Positions 24,901 to 37,900 of a stretch of DNA of 64,000 nt are shown piece by piece. Origin of the DNA: Burhinus oedicnemus (Eukaryota; Chordata; Aves; Charadriiformes; Burhinidae). The notes under the pieces are model-generated. The model ran no database searches, was not told the DNA's origin, and worked only from the letters and a program-made list of their open reading frames with translations. The stretch is from positions 328,375 to 392,374 of the forward strand of contig VFFE01005878.1 in NCBI GenBank assembly GCA_008921705.1. The letters run 5' to 3'. The stretch's first letter is position 1; every line of letters begins with the position of its first letter. A program made the position numbers and the translations under genes.

Positions 24901-27900
24901 CCTTGAATGCAAAGTTACAGTGATGTCTTATGGACCAAAACTGATTTCAGTGGAATTTTTTAAACAAAATTTATAAAAATGGATCTGAGGGGAATAGAAG
25001 TACCCTCCTTATGTTTGCAAGAGTCTGGTTATGGCAAAAATGCCTGTTATTTTTAAAAAAGGTCAGCAAAGCCAAGCTGCATTAAGGACACCTTACTGGT
25101 CAATTGAAGGTATTTTCTCTTCTTTTTGTTTTATGTGTGACAGATGCACTGCTGTGACTTGCACAGTAATATTTTTGACATAAAAAAGCTCAGTATTATG
25201 GCATAGCAAAGTAGCATTTTTATTGTATGTGGGATATTTCCAAACTGTTTTGATTTTGCAGTGAATTAGCTTAAAGCAGTTAGATAGTGATTACTTATTT
25301 TAAAAGACCGTTTTAAACAGTTACCTAAAATAATTTTTTCCTTACTATTTAGCTAATTCGCATATTTTTTAGTGTAAACTGTATTTTAGTAGAAAAAAGT
25401 ATGTATTGTTTGAAAGTTTCATCACAATGTTCGTGCCAGTGAAAGCTTGGCTGCCTGTTTTCTCTGCAGACTTATGTAAATTTCTCGGGACCTTGTGTGA
25501 ATGGAAGGAGTCTGAATTTGTGTCCATGGTAATCTGTTCAATGTGTAGAGGAAGTTACAATGGCATTAACCCATGAAAAGAATCAGTTGTTTTCATGGAA
25601 AGCAGTCAAGACATGCTTTGAATTCAGATACTCAACTTAATCAGAGCTGGACATCGGTTTTTAAGGGTTTCTCTTTGAAAGAGCTTAATGCTGGTCACCT
25701 GCTACCATCGAAATACATCATTTATCTGTAAAGGGGCATAAAAATTTAACAGTTAGCTGAAGAATGGGTACATCCCTGAAATAAAGAAAATAAAAAAAAT
25801 CCTGCAGTTATTTACAACTTGGGCAACTAGAAGCATGAAAATATTGTACTTGTCCTGGCTCATTACCTGCCTTCTGCCACTGGGAGCTGAGTGAATTCAT
25901 GCCATGCTTCCTTAGGACTGGAAATTCAGCAGCACCAGTCCTCACCCACCACCTTCCCGGCCAACACACCCGAGAGGCAAGACTTAGAGGGGCTTGAGCA
26001 AACATGGTGATTTGGATAGGGCATAACAAGAATTCAGGTCTCGTCCCCCACCTCATGTTGCATTTCCTCAGACATAAACGGTTCTGCTGGTACAGCTGCC
26101 CTTATAAGAAGAAAGTGAGTGAGACTGCATTCCTCTTCACCTTTACCAGAAGAAATCGTATGTAGTGGCCTCATTTGGGTCAGAGATTTAATTTGCAAGA
26201 TTAAATAATACCTGTCTCAGCTTCATCTGTTTCAGCTAGTGAAAGTAAAAGATCCTTCTGCTCCGTATCTTAATTAATTTGCTACAGGATATTTCCACAG
26301 TGCAATGGTAGACTGGTATTAGTAATGGCTTGCTTTTGATGAGGAGGAGGATGACAAGGTTAAAAATAATAAATACAATTAATCTAAGAAAATAAAAAGT
26401 TCAATGTCTATGATTCCTGTGAGGTTTTTTTACAGTATCTGTCTAGTACTACTTGAACATTTTATACCAATGTTAGCTAAATGAATTTGCTGTATTGCTG
26501 CGTGAAGCTGCATTTATAGAGCTTTGTGACTACATTTCCTGGCCTTCGTTGAAAATGGCATTACCCTACAGCTTTCCAGTGGGAAGAGGCAGGTCTTTCA
26601 ATGCAGAGCTCTGAATTAACGCAGCAAGAACAGCTGGTGCTTGCCCCTAATCCAATTTAAGAGCTGTAAATTCCCGGAATTATTTTCATAAGAGCTACTG
26701 TGCCCTGTGCGTGTTCACCAGTGGAGATGTTTGGACATTAAAACTATAACGGGAAAGACAGTAACTGCTCCAGACATAAGGGAAAAGACCATTGATGGAT
26801 GAACACAGTGTAAGCAACAACATCATCTCATCAAGACAGAGGAAGAACAGTTAGATAAGCACTGTAATGGCTGGCGTTTTTACTGGACATTTAAATTGTT
26901 TTTCTCCATGGGAGGAGACAATAGCAGCAAGGATTTTCTTACAAGTTGCAACAAAAAGTAAGAGAATAGACAGGAGTCTATGGTTTAGGAATATCTCTTG
27001 CTTTTACAGTGGCCAGATCAGGCTTTTTTTCTGGTTCTCCAGGTCAAACACAATTAGATAAAGCAGAATGTCTAGAAAGTGTCCAGAGGAAAAAGCAATA
27101 TTAATAATAGCAGTACTCACCTAAATAAGACTTCACAGAGGAATTGGGTTTTGAGGATAAACTATACACTGCAGAATCACAGAATTGTGCCATTTGAACA
27201 TACCATTGCCCACAAATTTATAGAAGGTCTACTCTGTAGTGTTGGTTAGGCTAAAATCTGCTCTGTCCTGTTCTCTCATAAGAGGAGTGAAAGCCAGTAC
27301 TGTCTAAAGACAGCATTTGCTCTTTGAACATGGTGGATATTGTAACAAAAAAGTAAGAATCGCATAATCCCCAGTTCTGTAAGAAAGCTGGAACTGATGG
27401 ATCTGAGATTTTTCCATTTATTAGGTATATCCATTTGCAGTCGTGTTTTACTGTCCCTGACGAAGTTTCAGACTGTTAAGGGAGACACTGCTAAAAAGCA
27501 TCTAAGGACACATTCCCTTGAATCTAAGCAAGGGAAGAGTCAGTCCTGCTCCAGCCAACTTCTCGAAGTTAACTTTGTTGCTTACCTGGATGCAAGTAGA
27601 GTATCTGTTACAGAACAGTAAGTTATGTTTAAGTTTTAATAGTAAATGCATTTCGTCTAGGACAAGTACTACCACTGTTTCAAATGCTGTGGATCACTGA
27701 TGCGTAGTGTGCAAATAGCAGGAAGAGCGATGTTGGGTCATACCTAAATTCAGTATTGTCTGACGAAGGCCAGTGCAGGTGCTCCAGAGGAACAGGCATG
27801 AAATCCCACAGCGGGTAGAAGTGAGGTACTTCCCCAGTCTTTTCTTACACATCTCATCTATGCCAGGTGCCTTTCTAAATGTATTGTGATAACTCCAAAT

Positions 27901-29153
27901 ATTCTTGGTATCTTTATAGCTATTTCAGTCTTCATCTAGCCATTAGCCGCGGTGGTTTCCTGCAGTGATAATTGCCTAGATGTGAAAAAAAGTGTATCCT
28001 TTCACTGGTTTTCTTACTTTCAGCCTTCTTGTTAATGCCCCCGGGTGTTCTTGTTCTTTTAGAGAGAGGGAGAACAAAAGTTCCCAGTCTTCATCTCAGC
28101 AACATTCATTATTCTTTATATTTGTTTTCTTCCCAAAACAAGCATTCTTAACCTTTTCCATCTCTCTTTGTTTGGAACTTTTCCATGGTCACTTTCATCA
28201 ATGTTCCTTCTCACCCATATTATTGTGCTTAATTGTTTTTGAGAAGGCAAGACCAGCACAGAATGCATTTTTTCCAGATGAAGCCTCACTGACGGGGGCA
28301 GTGTTAAGGGGCAGTAATGTTCTTTCTTTACCGTTTCTGACATATTTCCAAATTTCTGCTTGGACCCCAGCTAGGCACTGAATGAAGGACTTGATTTAGC
28401 TGTCCGGGGATGCCCTGGTCTCTTCTTTCAGCTGATACAATTAATTGAAAACCCAACAAAGTAAAAGTAGTTTAGTTTTTGTAAATACCTTCCCCCCCCC
28501 CGCCCCCAATTATTTTTGTGGCTATATCTATCAAAGCTGTGCATCACTTGGTGGTGTTACATGTTTACCTTGCTTGTTATAGCTCTCTGAACTTCCTTGA
28601 AACTATGGTCCTACCCAAGCTAAGTAACTGAAACATCAGTGCAGTGCAACATTTTGGCATGTCCTCTTGAATCTTTTAATTTAACCAACTGTTTCCATTT
28701 CTGGAAAATTACTAGATGTTTTGAAGACTTCTAAAAAGTGGCACTGCTATCAAAACTGGAAATATTTTTATTTTGAGGATCTTTGAAAAAACTTGGGCAT
28801 TTTATTTGCTAGAGGTTGGTGTCAGTGTACTAATTTGACACTCGTGCTGTCCCTTGAATGTCAATTCAAATTATATTGCAGTCATCACTCTTTAATGGCT
28901 CATCTGCTGTCACTATGTGACCTGTCTGCTGTGCACGTTATATGAGTTTCTCAAGAAAGGCTTCTGCTCATTTGTGTTCAAGAGCTACTTTTCAGATTTG
29001 CACCTCCATTGTTTCTCTAAGCTTTGTCCTGTTGGGCCATTTTACTTATGGTCATTGAAATCTTACTGGTTTGTTACATTGTGCTGATTGTTTCATCCTG
29101 CTGCCCATTAGGAATTAAATTTGCTTTTCTTTGCTAGACTCAGTAGGAAAGAC

Positions 29154-29187
29154 ATATATATATATATATATAATATATATATATATA
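29154..29187. repeat. (AT)n microsatellite
   Basis: Thirty-four bases of alternating A and T with one phase slip (TAATAT) in the middle. Confidence 0.92.
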
Positions 29188-29189
29188 AA

Positions 29190-32100
29190 ATTAGGGCTCA
29201 GAGTTTGTTCTGGTATAGAGTCAGCTCTATGTTCCTCTCCTCTGAGCAGTTTTATTTTCCCCAAGATGTTCTCCGGTGCCTAGAAGTTTAAACCCTCTTT
29301 GCTTACTCACAGAAGTGAGTTTTAGCACTCTGTTCGTTTTGTCTTTTTGGGCCTTCACCCTTAATTGGAAGCATTTATAAGAAAACAGGCAGCGAGAGAG
29401 CTTCTTCTAAGTCTATATGTAAACTTCCAGGCCATCCCCAGTTCATAACTCTTCATTGCTTGGCGTGATGTGTAAGGCAGGCTTCCTCCCTAGCACAGTG
29501 GCAGAAGTGTCTAAATGGCTCTAGGACAAAGCGTCCTAATTACGTGCCCAAAGAATATTCACAGGAGACACTCTTAATCCAGCCTATTGAAGTTTTTCCC
29601 CATACCATAAAACCTTTATATAAATATTCATAAGAGAGGGGGAGACAGGCAGACACGCTTCACAGGCTGCTAATTAATGCCTTTACCCAGGGTTTTAGCG
29701 CTCTACACCTAGACCGAGGGCAGGCGTCTGTTTGTCAAGGGCTTTGAGGATTTTGAGGGCCTGCAATGGCAGTTCAATGTTAAAATCCCTTTCTAGAGCT
29801 AATTCTTCATCACTTAAAAGCCCAAACCCCTTAGTTCTGTGGGGAGTTGAGATACAAACCGGCAAAGAGTTTAGGCAGGTGAATTCCCAACATGGGAATG
29901 ACTTTATCAGTCCTGGTGTAAGTTCAAAAGTCACTTTAGGTGCATTGAAACCTACATACAGTATTTAAGCGTGCTCAAACCATTAACTCACTATACATTT
30001 TTAGATAATGTTTTCCCCAGATTCTGGTTGCCATTAGTTGACAGAACAATTCATTACTTTATTAATTGGCAATAAAAATCATTTAATCTTGGTAGATCAG
30101 TCATTGCAATTAACTGAAAACAAATTAATTAGGTACATTGTATTAAATTTCTTCATGTTACAGTGTTTAGTTTGTAGTAAAAATTTGCCTATGAATCATA
30201 ATGACATTCTCAGGCTTCCTGATTTTTGTTTCAGAAAGTCACAGTCAATTTGCAGTTGGTTATTGAGTGTTGACAGCTGACTGCCACAATATATGAACTT
30301 TCAGTCGTATTGAACTAATCTGAACCTAGGAGGATTGCTGCAATGAGATTCTCAGTTCAAACCGTGTTATACACTCAGTGTAGGATTGCAAGTAACAAGA
30401 GGTCAGAACCTCCATTTTGTGGTTCAGTGCACAAATTAAGGCTTTTCATGGAGTGCCACCACCACCTGAGACCTGGGAAAAGGCTTTTTACTGCCTTAGT
30501 GAAAGGCTGGATTATATGGGGAAATGGTTATTGCGGTAAGGTGAAGTTTCACGTTTACAATGATTGATTAAACCATGTATCTATCATCTTATGGGGCTAT
30601 TATTTCCACATCTTGGGTCAAACCTCGTTCAACTAGGTTTATGTCTGCTGACAGAATTCAACAGGGATTAGAACTGAAAGAATATGAACTAACAAAACAA
30701 TGTTGTGGGGGGTGTTTCTGAAATCACAAAGCTGTATTCTCTCTCCTATTGCTGTTATGTAAAATGTGCGTAAATTAGACATTAGGAAGATGGGCGGGTG
30801 AGGGTTGTGTGCCTATATGGCGGTTTTGTGTTCTGTCTGCATTCACACGGGCCTATAGCTTCCCAGGTAGATTTCCCTTCCCTATCCAAGAAGAGCAAAT
30901 TGATTAAATACGAATGAGCAAGATACATGACTATATAGATCATGCAAATTATCTGATCAAAACAACTGAGTCTCCACTTCCAAATATTATTAGTATCTGA
31001 ATTCCAAAATTCATGATGGGTTATCCCACCCAAAGCAGAGGCCTCACTAATTAAACTTGAGGCTGTGTGTCCTCGGTGTCTGTAAGGTCTGGATGAGGGT
31101 TTTGGGAATGCCAGCCCCATCCAACAGCACCAGTCCCCCAGCAAACAGCCAGCCCCTTCCTACTGCCACCACCTCTGAGCAAAGCTCAAAGATCTGGAAA
31201 AAACTGTGGTTGAGTGCACTAGAATTTTTTTTTTTCTGGATCTATGTGGCATTTACCTCTTTTTCCAATCATTTTTCTTCTTAGGTTGTGCCATGAAGGT
31301 TCAATTCCATATGCAACCCAAATATGTTGGGGTGAAATCTCTGTTAGTATTAAACTGTACTTAGAGTCAACAGTTATGCTTTGGTCTATTCAACAGTGAG
31401 TTTTCCAAAGGCTTTCGTAATTTTAAACAGCAGGAGTTAGACTGAAAAGTGAAACTTTGGTAGAAGACAGACACCCAAGTCCAAAGTTACCCAAGTCCTA
31501 AAAATACTGAAAAAGAGTTGCCTGGCTTCACAGATGCCCCAGTTCTTAACCTGAAAGTCTCCCAAATGCTTAAAATTCTGCTTTAGAGTGCTGAGAATTT
31601 CTCAGTTTAGATAGTGTGTAGCAGCTTGGAGCCTATTTCGTATCTGAAATATGCTTCTAATTTAAAAAATTAGTCATCTTTCAGGCACCCTTTCAAAATT
31701 AAACCTTGTCAGAACATGTTAAACCACACATTTATAGTGTTAAGCTGCATGTAAGGTATTGCTGACTCTAATTCTCCTTTTCACTACATCCTTCTGGCTT
31801 GAAAACTCCATGGACATCGGGAGACAGGTTCCCTTCCTTCCTCTGCCTGCGGAGATGTGAATCTACGTGGCAATTGCTCCTCAAGAGCACCCAAAAGGCA
31901 GATACAGGCTATCTGCAGGAACAGGAGGGAGGGTACTGCCCTGTGCTTCTGGGGAAGGCAACCTGAGTGGAGTGGGAGAAAAAACAAGTGGCCGTGTAAA
32001 TCTGTAGTCCCACGGTCAGAGAAGCTGTAGGGAAGGAGGGAGCATAGCTTTTGGTTCCTCACCTCAGTGTATTTTGAAATTAATTTAAAAGTAATTGCAA

Positions 32101-33820
32101 TTATTCTGATGATTTTATCTGCGATCTCCCTTATGCCGCTATGTTAATAATTCTGCTGTATTCTAAAAAAATTTTCTAAGAAGAAAATTAATTTTAAAAA
32201 AACACAACAAACCAGCCCATACATTAAGTGTCTTTGTTTCACCTTTGGTTTGTGTTTTTATCATGCCAGTGTTTGTCATGTTTTTCTCTGTTGTCTGTAG
32301 CAATCATGAGACACTTCATTTTCTTTTCCAAATGATATGTTTATATAATCAGTTGCAATAAGGAAATGGCTAAAGGAAAAGAGTAAACATGAGATTTAAA
32401 ACATGATACAATCATAAAAAATTGCAATATGTATGTATATATATACACACCCCTTTCTGACAAATCCTTATAGATATACATATATCTGGACATACCTATG
32501 CATATATATAATATAGTTGTTAGGATTTGTCAAAAAATGTCAGGTCCTTCATTTGTTTACAAGTTTTTCATTGTATTCTTTGCATTACGTTCATATATTT
32601 TTTTATCAGAGACACATATTTTTGTAGATGTGCATTTGATATCAGGTGTCCATGATAAGCTTTGGAATTTTTCAGTCTTGATGTTGTGAGCATAGAGCTT
32701 CTTCAAAGAAGTAGAATGGTTTTGGTATGGTTTTATGAACATATGTGGCATAATCCCTAGATTTATGTGGATACTTATACAAAAGTCATCCAGGGCAACC
32801 TCTCTCTTCTCCTTTGTTACTGAAAAAAAGAATTTCACCAAGACGTTTAAAGTGAATACCTCCCTGAAGCAAAAGAAGATATTGCTGTCTAAAGAGCCAC
32901 CTTTCAGAAAACTTACTGGAACATGACTGGAGGGATAATGGTTGAGTAGAATTTGCAATTTCAGCATCAAATAAATGGGAAAGGAAAACATTTAATAATT
33001 AAAGACTTCCTCCTTTAGAGAATATATTTCTCTCAATATCCCCCACACTAACATCTTCATAGGATTCAGTCTAAGGCTGTTCTTTAGGGTCCACGAGATA
33101 ATTTTAGTTATTGAAATAGTTTGCAAAAGGGAAAGTTTCTAACAGCTTGACTTCACAGCCCCTACTGTGCTAAAAAACATTTATTTCAGTAAATGTTCCT
33201 TTGAGATGACTTGCATAAGGTCTGCTCTCAGAAGTTTTAGATAGGTATCACCAAAGCTGTAGAGCTTTACTGATCTGTAGATGTTAATATTAACAGGCAG
33301 AGAGGCATTGGAGAAACACAGTAAAGATTTTTAAAAACTTTTCCAAAAGCCAGTTAAATGTGAACTCTGAGATTTTGGGTATAGGAGTTAAATTTGTTCT
33401 ATTTTTCATTGCGGTTCTGAAATGTCTATCACAATCTTTCTTGTTTGTTGGAAAGCGGTTTGTAAATGTTTGTACACTTAGGTGCTAAACATAAGAGATA
33501 AAGGACATATTCTTCATTCCTAATTATATTTATTACAGTTTTTGACATGCAATTTTGCTACAAGTCAGAATCATATAAGTGGAATACCCAAAATGTTGAA
33601 GAGGATCATGCAAATAAAATTAAGTTACCATTACTATTTATGTTTAAACAAAGTCCAGTTCTGTTCAACTCTGTCTCTTCCCTACTTCTCTACTGCTGCT
33701 GCTAACAGAGAAGTAAATTCCTTATGAAACTAAATGCCTGTGGTTTCACTGACTTGACTGAATTTTTGTGTGTTCGTGTCTGGTCTGGATTTACTTTCTA
33801 TTTATATGATTCCATGAATT
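29190..33820. other. intron 1, no gene recognised
   Basis: AT-rich intron. It contains a possible conserved block at 29560-29970 with CTAATTAATG and TATATAAATATTCATA, and an inverted repeat at 32457-32532. The 144-codon minus-strand open frame at 32991-32557 shows no domain and is probably chance. Confidence 0.4.
32457..32532. repeat. inverted repeat, 11-base arms around an AT-rich loop
   Basis: TGACAAATCCT at 32457-32467 is exactly reversed and complemented as AGGATTTGTCA at 32522-32532. The 54 bases between are AT-rich, with TATATA runs. It could be the tips of a tiny decayed DNA transposon or a chance hairpin. Confidence 0.6.
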
Positions 33821-33825
33821 TACAT

Positions 33826-33900
33826 AGAATCATAGAAGCATAGAATACCAAGTTGGAAGGGACCTCAAGGATCATCTGGTCTAACTTCTAACAACCAACA
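33826..33900 (-). mobile_element. CR1 LINE 3' end, short reverse fragment
   Basis: Begins CATAGAATCATAGAAGCATA and continues AAGTTGGAAGGGACCTCAAG, GATCATCTGGTCTAAC. This is the reverse complement of the last 75 bases of the CR1 subfamily seen at 7540-7606 and 62980-63040. It is strongly 5' truncated. Confidence 0.9.
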
Positions 33901-34884
33901 CGTGTTGCGTGAAAAGACTATCTGGGTATAGGGAAAGGAATCTGGGTAGCAGCAGAGTTATATAAAACTGTATCCTAGGAATAACTGCTTGATACCTGCT
34001 TTTTTGAATAGCAGTTCCAATTTCTATCATAAACACCAGTTTGCCTCTCTTCGTATGTGGGACAATGGTGCAACATCTTTGGGGAGATTATAATCCTCTG
34101 AAGTCCCTTCTGGTTTCGGCTTTGGACACCTTTTTAGATGCTTCAGCAGCAAGCCAGTCATCTAGCTTTTCTGGGTTACCTAGTTCTGTAGGTTCTTACG
34201 TTATTGAGATATCCTTGTGTTTAGCCCAAGAGCTTCACAGGCATTTAATTTCACTCACCTGTTCAAAAATACTCATTCTGGAAAGATAAGCACCACTCTC
34301 CCACCTAAAACCTGTACTGTCAGCTTGGTGTCAGTGAGCAGACACTTGAATCAGGTACCAGAGAAGTCTTAAAACTTACTACAGCCAATGCTTCAACTTA
34401 CTGTTAATGGCTGCGTAGGAAGCTGAAGTCTATGAAACCGTTTTGCTTCATCTTCAGATGATGTCTAGGTGCACAAGGTCACAAATGGAAGGAGACATCT
34501 AACATTTCCTACTACTTTACCTGTAGTTAGAGTGAAGGTGGAAGCAGGTAACCTAAGCAGATCAGATACCACACCCTGTGGTATCCTGAGATACCCCCAC
34601 TTTCCACTGGCTGATTAGCAATTTCAGAGGCTCTGTAAGCCCCAGGCATGTAAAATTCCAACGTAGAACGTAGAACGTAAATTGATCAAACTGGAGTCCT
34701 TGTTGCTTTTGCATATACAAACGCACTGGAAAACTGTGATTAGCTGATACCATAGGGATTATCCTTTTAATTCATGGCACTATTCACTGTAAAGTTGTGA
34801 CAGGTTAAGTAAGCAGAATGCCTGTTATTACTCTGGTGCTTAATGATAACTGCTTTTAAATGAAACCAATCAATCTTTTTATTC

Positions 34885-34903
34885 TTTTTTTTTTTTTTTT
34901 TTT
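34885..34903 (+). repeat. poly-T run
   Basis: Nineteen T in a row after an already T-rich lead-in. No retrocopy is recognisable on the minus strand beside it. Confidence 0.9.
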
Positions 34904-37900
34904 AGTTTTAAACACAATTTGTGGTAGTAAATACGACAATTGTCAAATTGTAAGAGGAGTTTTGTTTTGGCTTTTTATTTAGTGCAGGGAAAGTCTCACT
35001 TTTTCAATCTGCATTGGAATGAGCAGCCTACACACCAGCTTAATAAAGGGAACCAACTCTCTTTATAGATACCTGAACGTGTACCGATGTCTAAAATAAC
35101 CCTACACAGAAGGAACTGTAGGTAAAAAAAGATTTTTAAATTTCTCTGAGGCTGTGAGAATTCTCAGACCCATCTTGACAAAAGATTTAGACGCTTTGAC
35201 TTTCAGGGAGAAAGAATATATGAAACTGTAGAAGTGGGCTATTAAAGCATTTTGGTGGTTTTAAGGATTTTACAGATACCATTACAAAATTAAATAAATC
35301 CATAAGAGTGAGACCTTACTCAGGTAAATGTGGATCATTTTCTCAAAGGGATTTATAGATAGCTCCTGTCAGTTAGAACTTTAAGACTGTTAGCAGATTG
35401 TGCTCTCAGTCTTTTCATTTCCTCCATCGGTATAAATCAAGAATTATTTCAGTTGAGGCGATGAAGCTACACCTTCATAAGATGGATGAAAGGTATTAGA
35501 AGTGGATCCTGTGACCTTCCTGTCAATGGAAGGAGATAAATACGGAAATGACAATTGAAGAACCCCTCTATTTATCATCAGAGGTGATTTTGCACAGTTT
35601 TAGCTGTCTTTAAGATTCTGTGTTTACTTTTAGACATAGAACCTACATAATAAAAGTCTTTCTGATCTATTTAATTGAATTCTTTTTAAATGTGAAAAGC
35701 ATTGAGCATCTAGTTTGCTGATCACATGTAGCTTCTTTTTTAAAAATTTCTTATTATGCCAGTTTTGCATTTTGTCTTCCTCTCTTTGGCTTCTTTGCAG
35801 TAACTTTGGTGTCCCACTAGCTACGTGCAATTTTTCTTTCAGCTACCCTGTATAACCGTTGTTCTCATTGTACCGTTTCAGTTTGTTCCACAAGCCCTAA
35901 TTCTTCTCCAGTGAAGAGATTTGTGTCTTAATCTAAAAATATGTCTTTCAGAATGTTTTACAGTGCATAAAAGTGCTGATGAAAAGTAGAGATGGTAGAT
36001 CCAGTAGGGCATAAAGACTGAGCTACCTCACTCTTTTTGAGTGAGCATCATCCAAGACATTCACATTTAGGCATAGACTGGTGCATCTCGGTAGCCTTCA
36101 GTGGAGTTGGGTCAGTTTGTGTGGTGGAAAATCTGAACCTGGGTAAATAGTCTTTTGTCCTTCTAAACAGCTTGTTGAGTGTCTGGGCAAGTACAACATG
36201 TATTTGAATAAAAATTTTAAAATCACTTTGCTAGTTTAAGCCACTTTTCTGGTAACCTGTCTCCAACAAGAACCAGTAGCAAATGCCTTGGCAACTGCAT
36301 TAAAAAAGGGCAAATATGCAATGAGAATTTCCCAGTATAATCCTCCCAATTTCATCAGCAGACTTAGTGAGCCAAAAGTGGTGTCACTGTGTTTAAGAGG
36401 TGTTTGTGGATTTCTCCTTCACAGATTTTTCAAATCTTTTCCAAACTTGTGTAAGCTTCTGGTTTTCACAGCTTCCAGTTTCTGCAGTGTCCATAATACA
36501 AGTGTACACAGTGGAGATCTCATGAGACACAATTTGTTTAAAATGAGAACTTTTGTATTTCTCAAAGAGAAAATCATCACATATTTTCAGTGATTGCTCA
36601 CATCCTTGCTGGCATCCCAAGAGTTCCTGTGCTTTTTCTTGGCCTAAGAACCACAGGTCAAGTCCCACCCAAATAAATTGAAATTTCCATCAGTTTTAAT
36701 ACCAACACAGCCTTTATCTCCATGACTGTAATACATTGCCATTATCCACTTGTACTAGATGAATGCTTACGACTTTAGAGTATATCCTTTTTGCTCCCAA
36801 ATTAGGTTTTGGGACAGGAGGAAGATGTTGATCGAGATGTGACTTGCGAGGATGACACCACGTTGGCAATCTGAACACGTAGTGAAGAGTGCCAACCCCT
36901 ACTGTACACAGACCATCAGTGCCCTCTTTGTAGAAAATCTCGCAAATGCAGATGTTACCTAAATGTGTTCCAGTTCCCATAAATAAGTCATTCTGATGTC
37001 AGAATCTTGTAAATGCTGGTTGTGCTGCAGGTGCAGCTCACAAGTTCAGACTGAGTGGAGGTAAAACCGTAAGGAAGTTGTCCTTTCGTCCTCTTGACTC
37101 TAGCAGCTGTTATCTCTTGACACTGCTCTGGCAAAAAGGACAGGCATAAAGGGATGGTAAAATTACAGCAGCCTGGTATAAATTACAGTGCCAGATTACG
37201 TCTGAGCTTGTATCCTGCATAGCAAAGCAGCACGTTGAGTGCAGCATCCCCAAACATACTTTGTGTCCCAGGCACTGTCCTCAGAATACCCTATTTATCA
37301 AGGCATAGCAGAGGGGTCTCTGGTGGATACTCAGGGCTTGTTGCCTTAGCACCTCTTGGAGGATTTTCACCAACAGAATTCAGAGGTTTAAGGTCCCATT
37401 TGCACTTCTCTGACTCATTATCCTGGGGGCCTCTCTCAAAGACATTTCTTTCTATTAATCTTTAAAGCTATTTGGTTTTTTTACCTTTAAATATGAATAA
37501 ATACACATTGAATATCTGAATGTTTCATTCACAGTGGTAAATCAAAAGCAACTCAACCGAGGCCAGTAAGTGCCAGAGGAATATCAGATGCATGTCAGGA
37601 GGAAGAAAACCTGGTTATTTACACTTTTTAAACAGGAAAAAATACTACAAGATCTTAGTACTCCCAGCACTATGCTTTAACCAAAAACCCATCTTCTCTG
37701 TTTGCTCCAATGACTGAACATGAGACAAGGTCAGCCACAAATCAGTGGGTCCTGCTGCCCCTCATGAGAAGAGGGGGGAGCATTTGCCACCATTATTCCT
37801 GACTTCATGGGCCTCAGGCACTGGGGTGTGCACTGTTTGGACAGAATATAAAAAGAAACAAGTCTCACAGCCTCAGACAGAAAACTCTGGCTTTGAAGGA

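Larger units (their letters stand above)
17220..29150. other. intron 1, no gene recognised
   Basis: About 12 kb of AT-rich intronic sequence. It contains the purine tract at 18431, short (TAA)n near 24811-24835, and a candidate conserved block at 21640-21960. I see no exon, RNA gene or identifiable LINE here. All open frames are short (under about 130 codons), without recognisable motifs. Confidence 0.45.

Noticed and set aside
27175..27200. GCAGAATCACAGAATTGTG considered as a CR1 3' end
   Set aside because: The expected GGTTGGAAGGGACC segment does not follow, so the short match is not enough.
32557..32991. 144-codon reverse open frame in AT-rich intron
   Set aside because: No recognisable motif and composition typical of chance frames.
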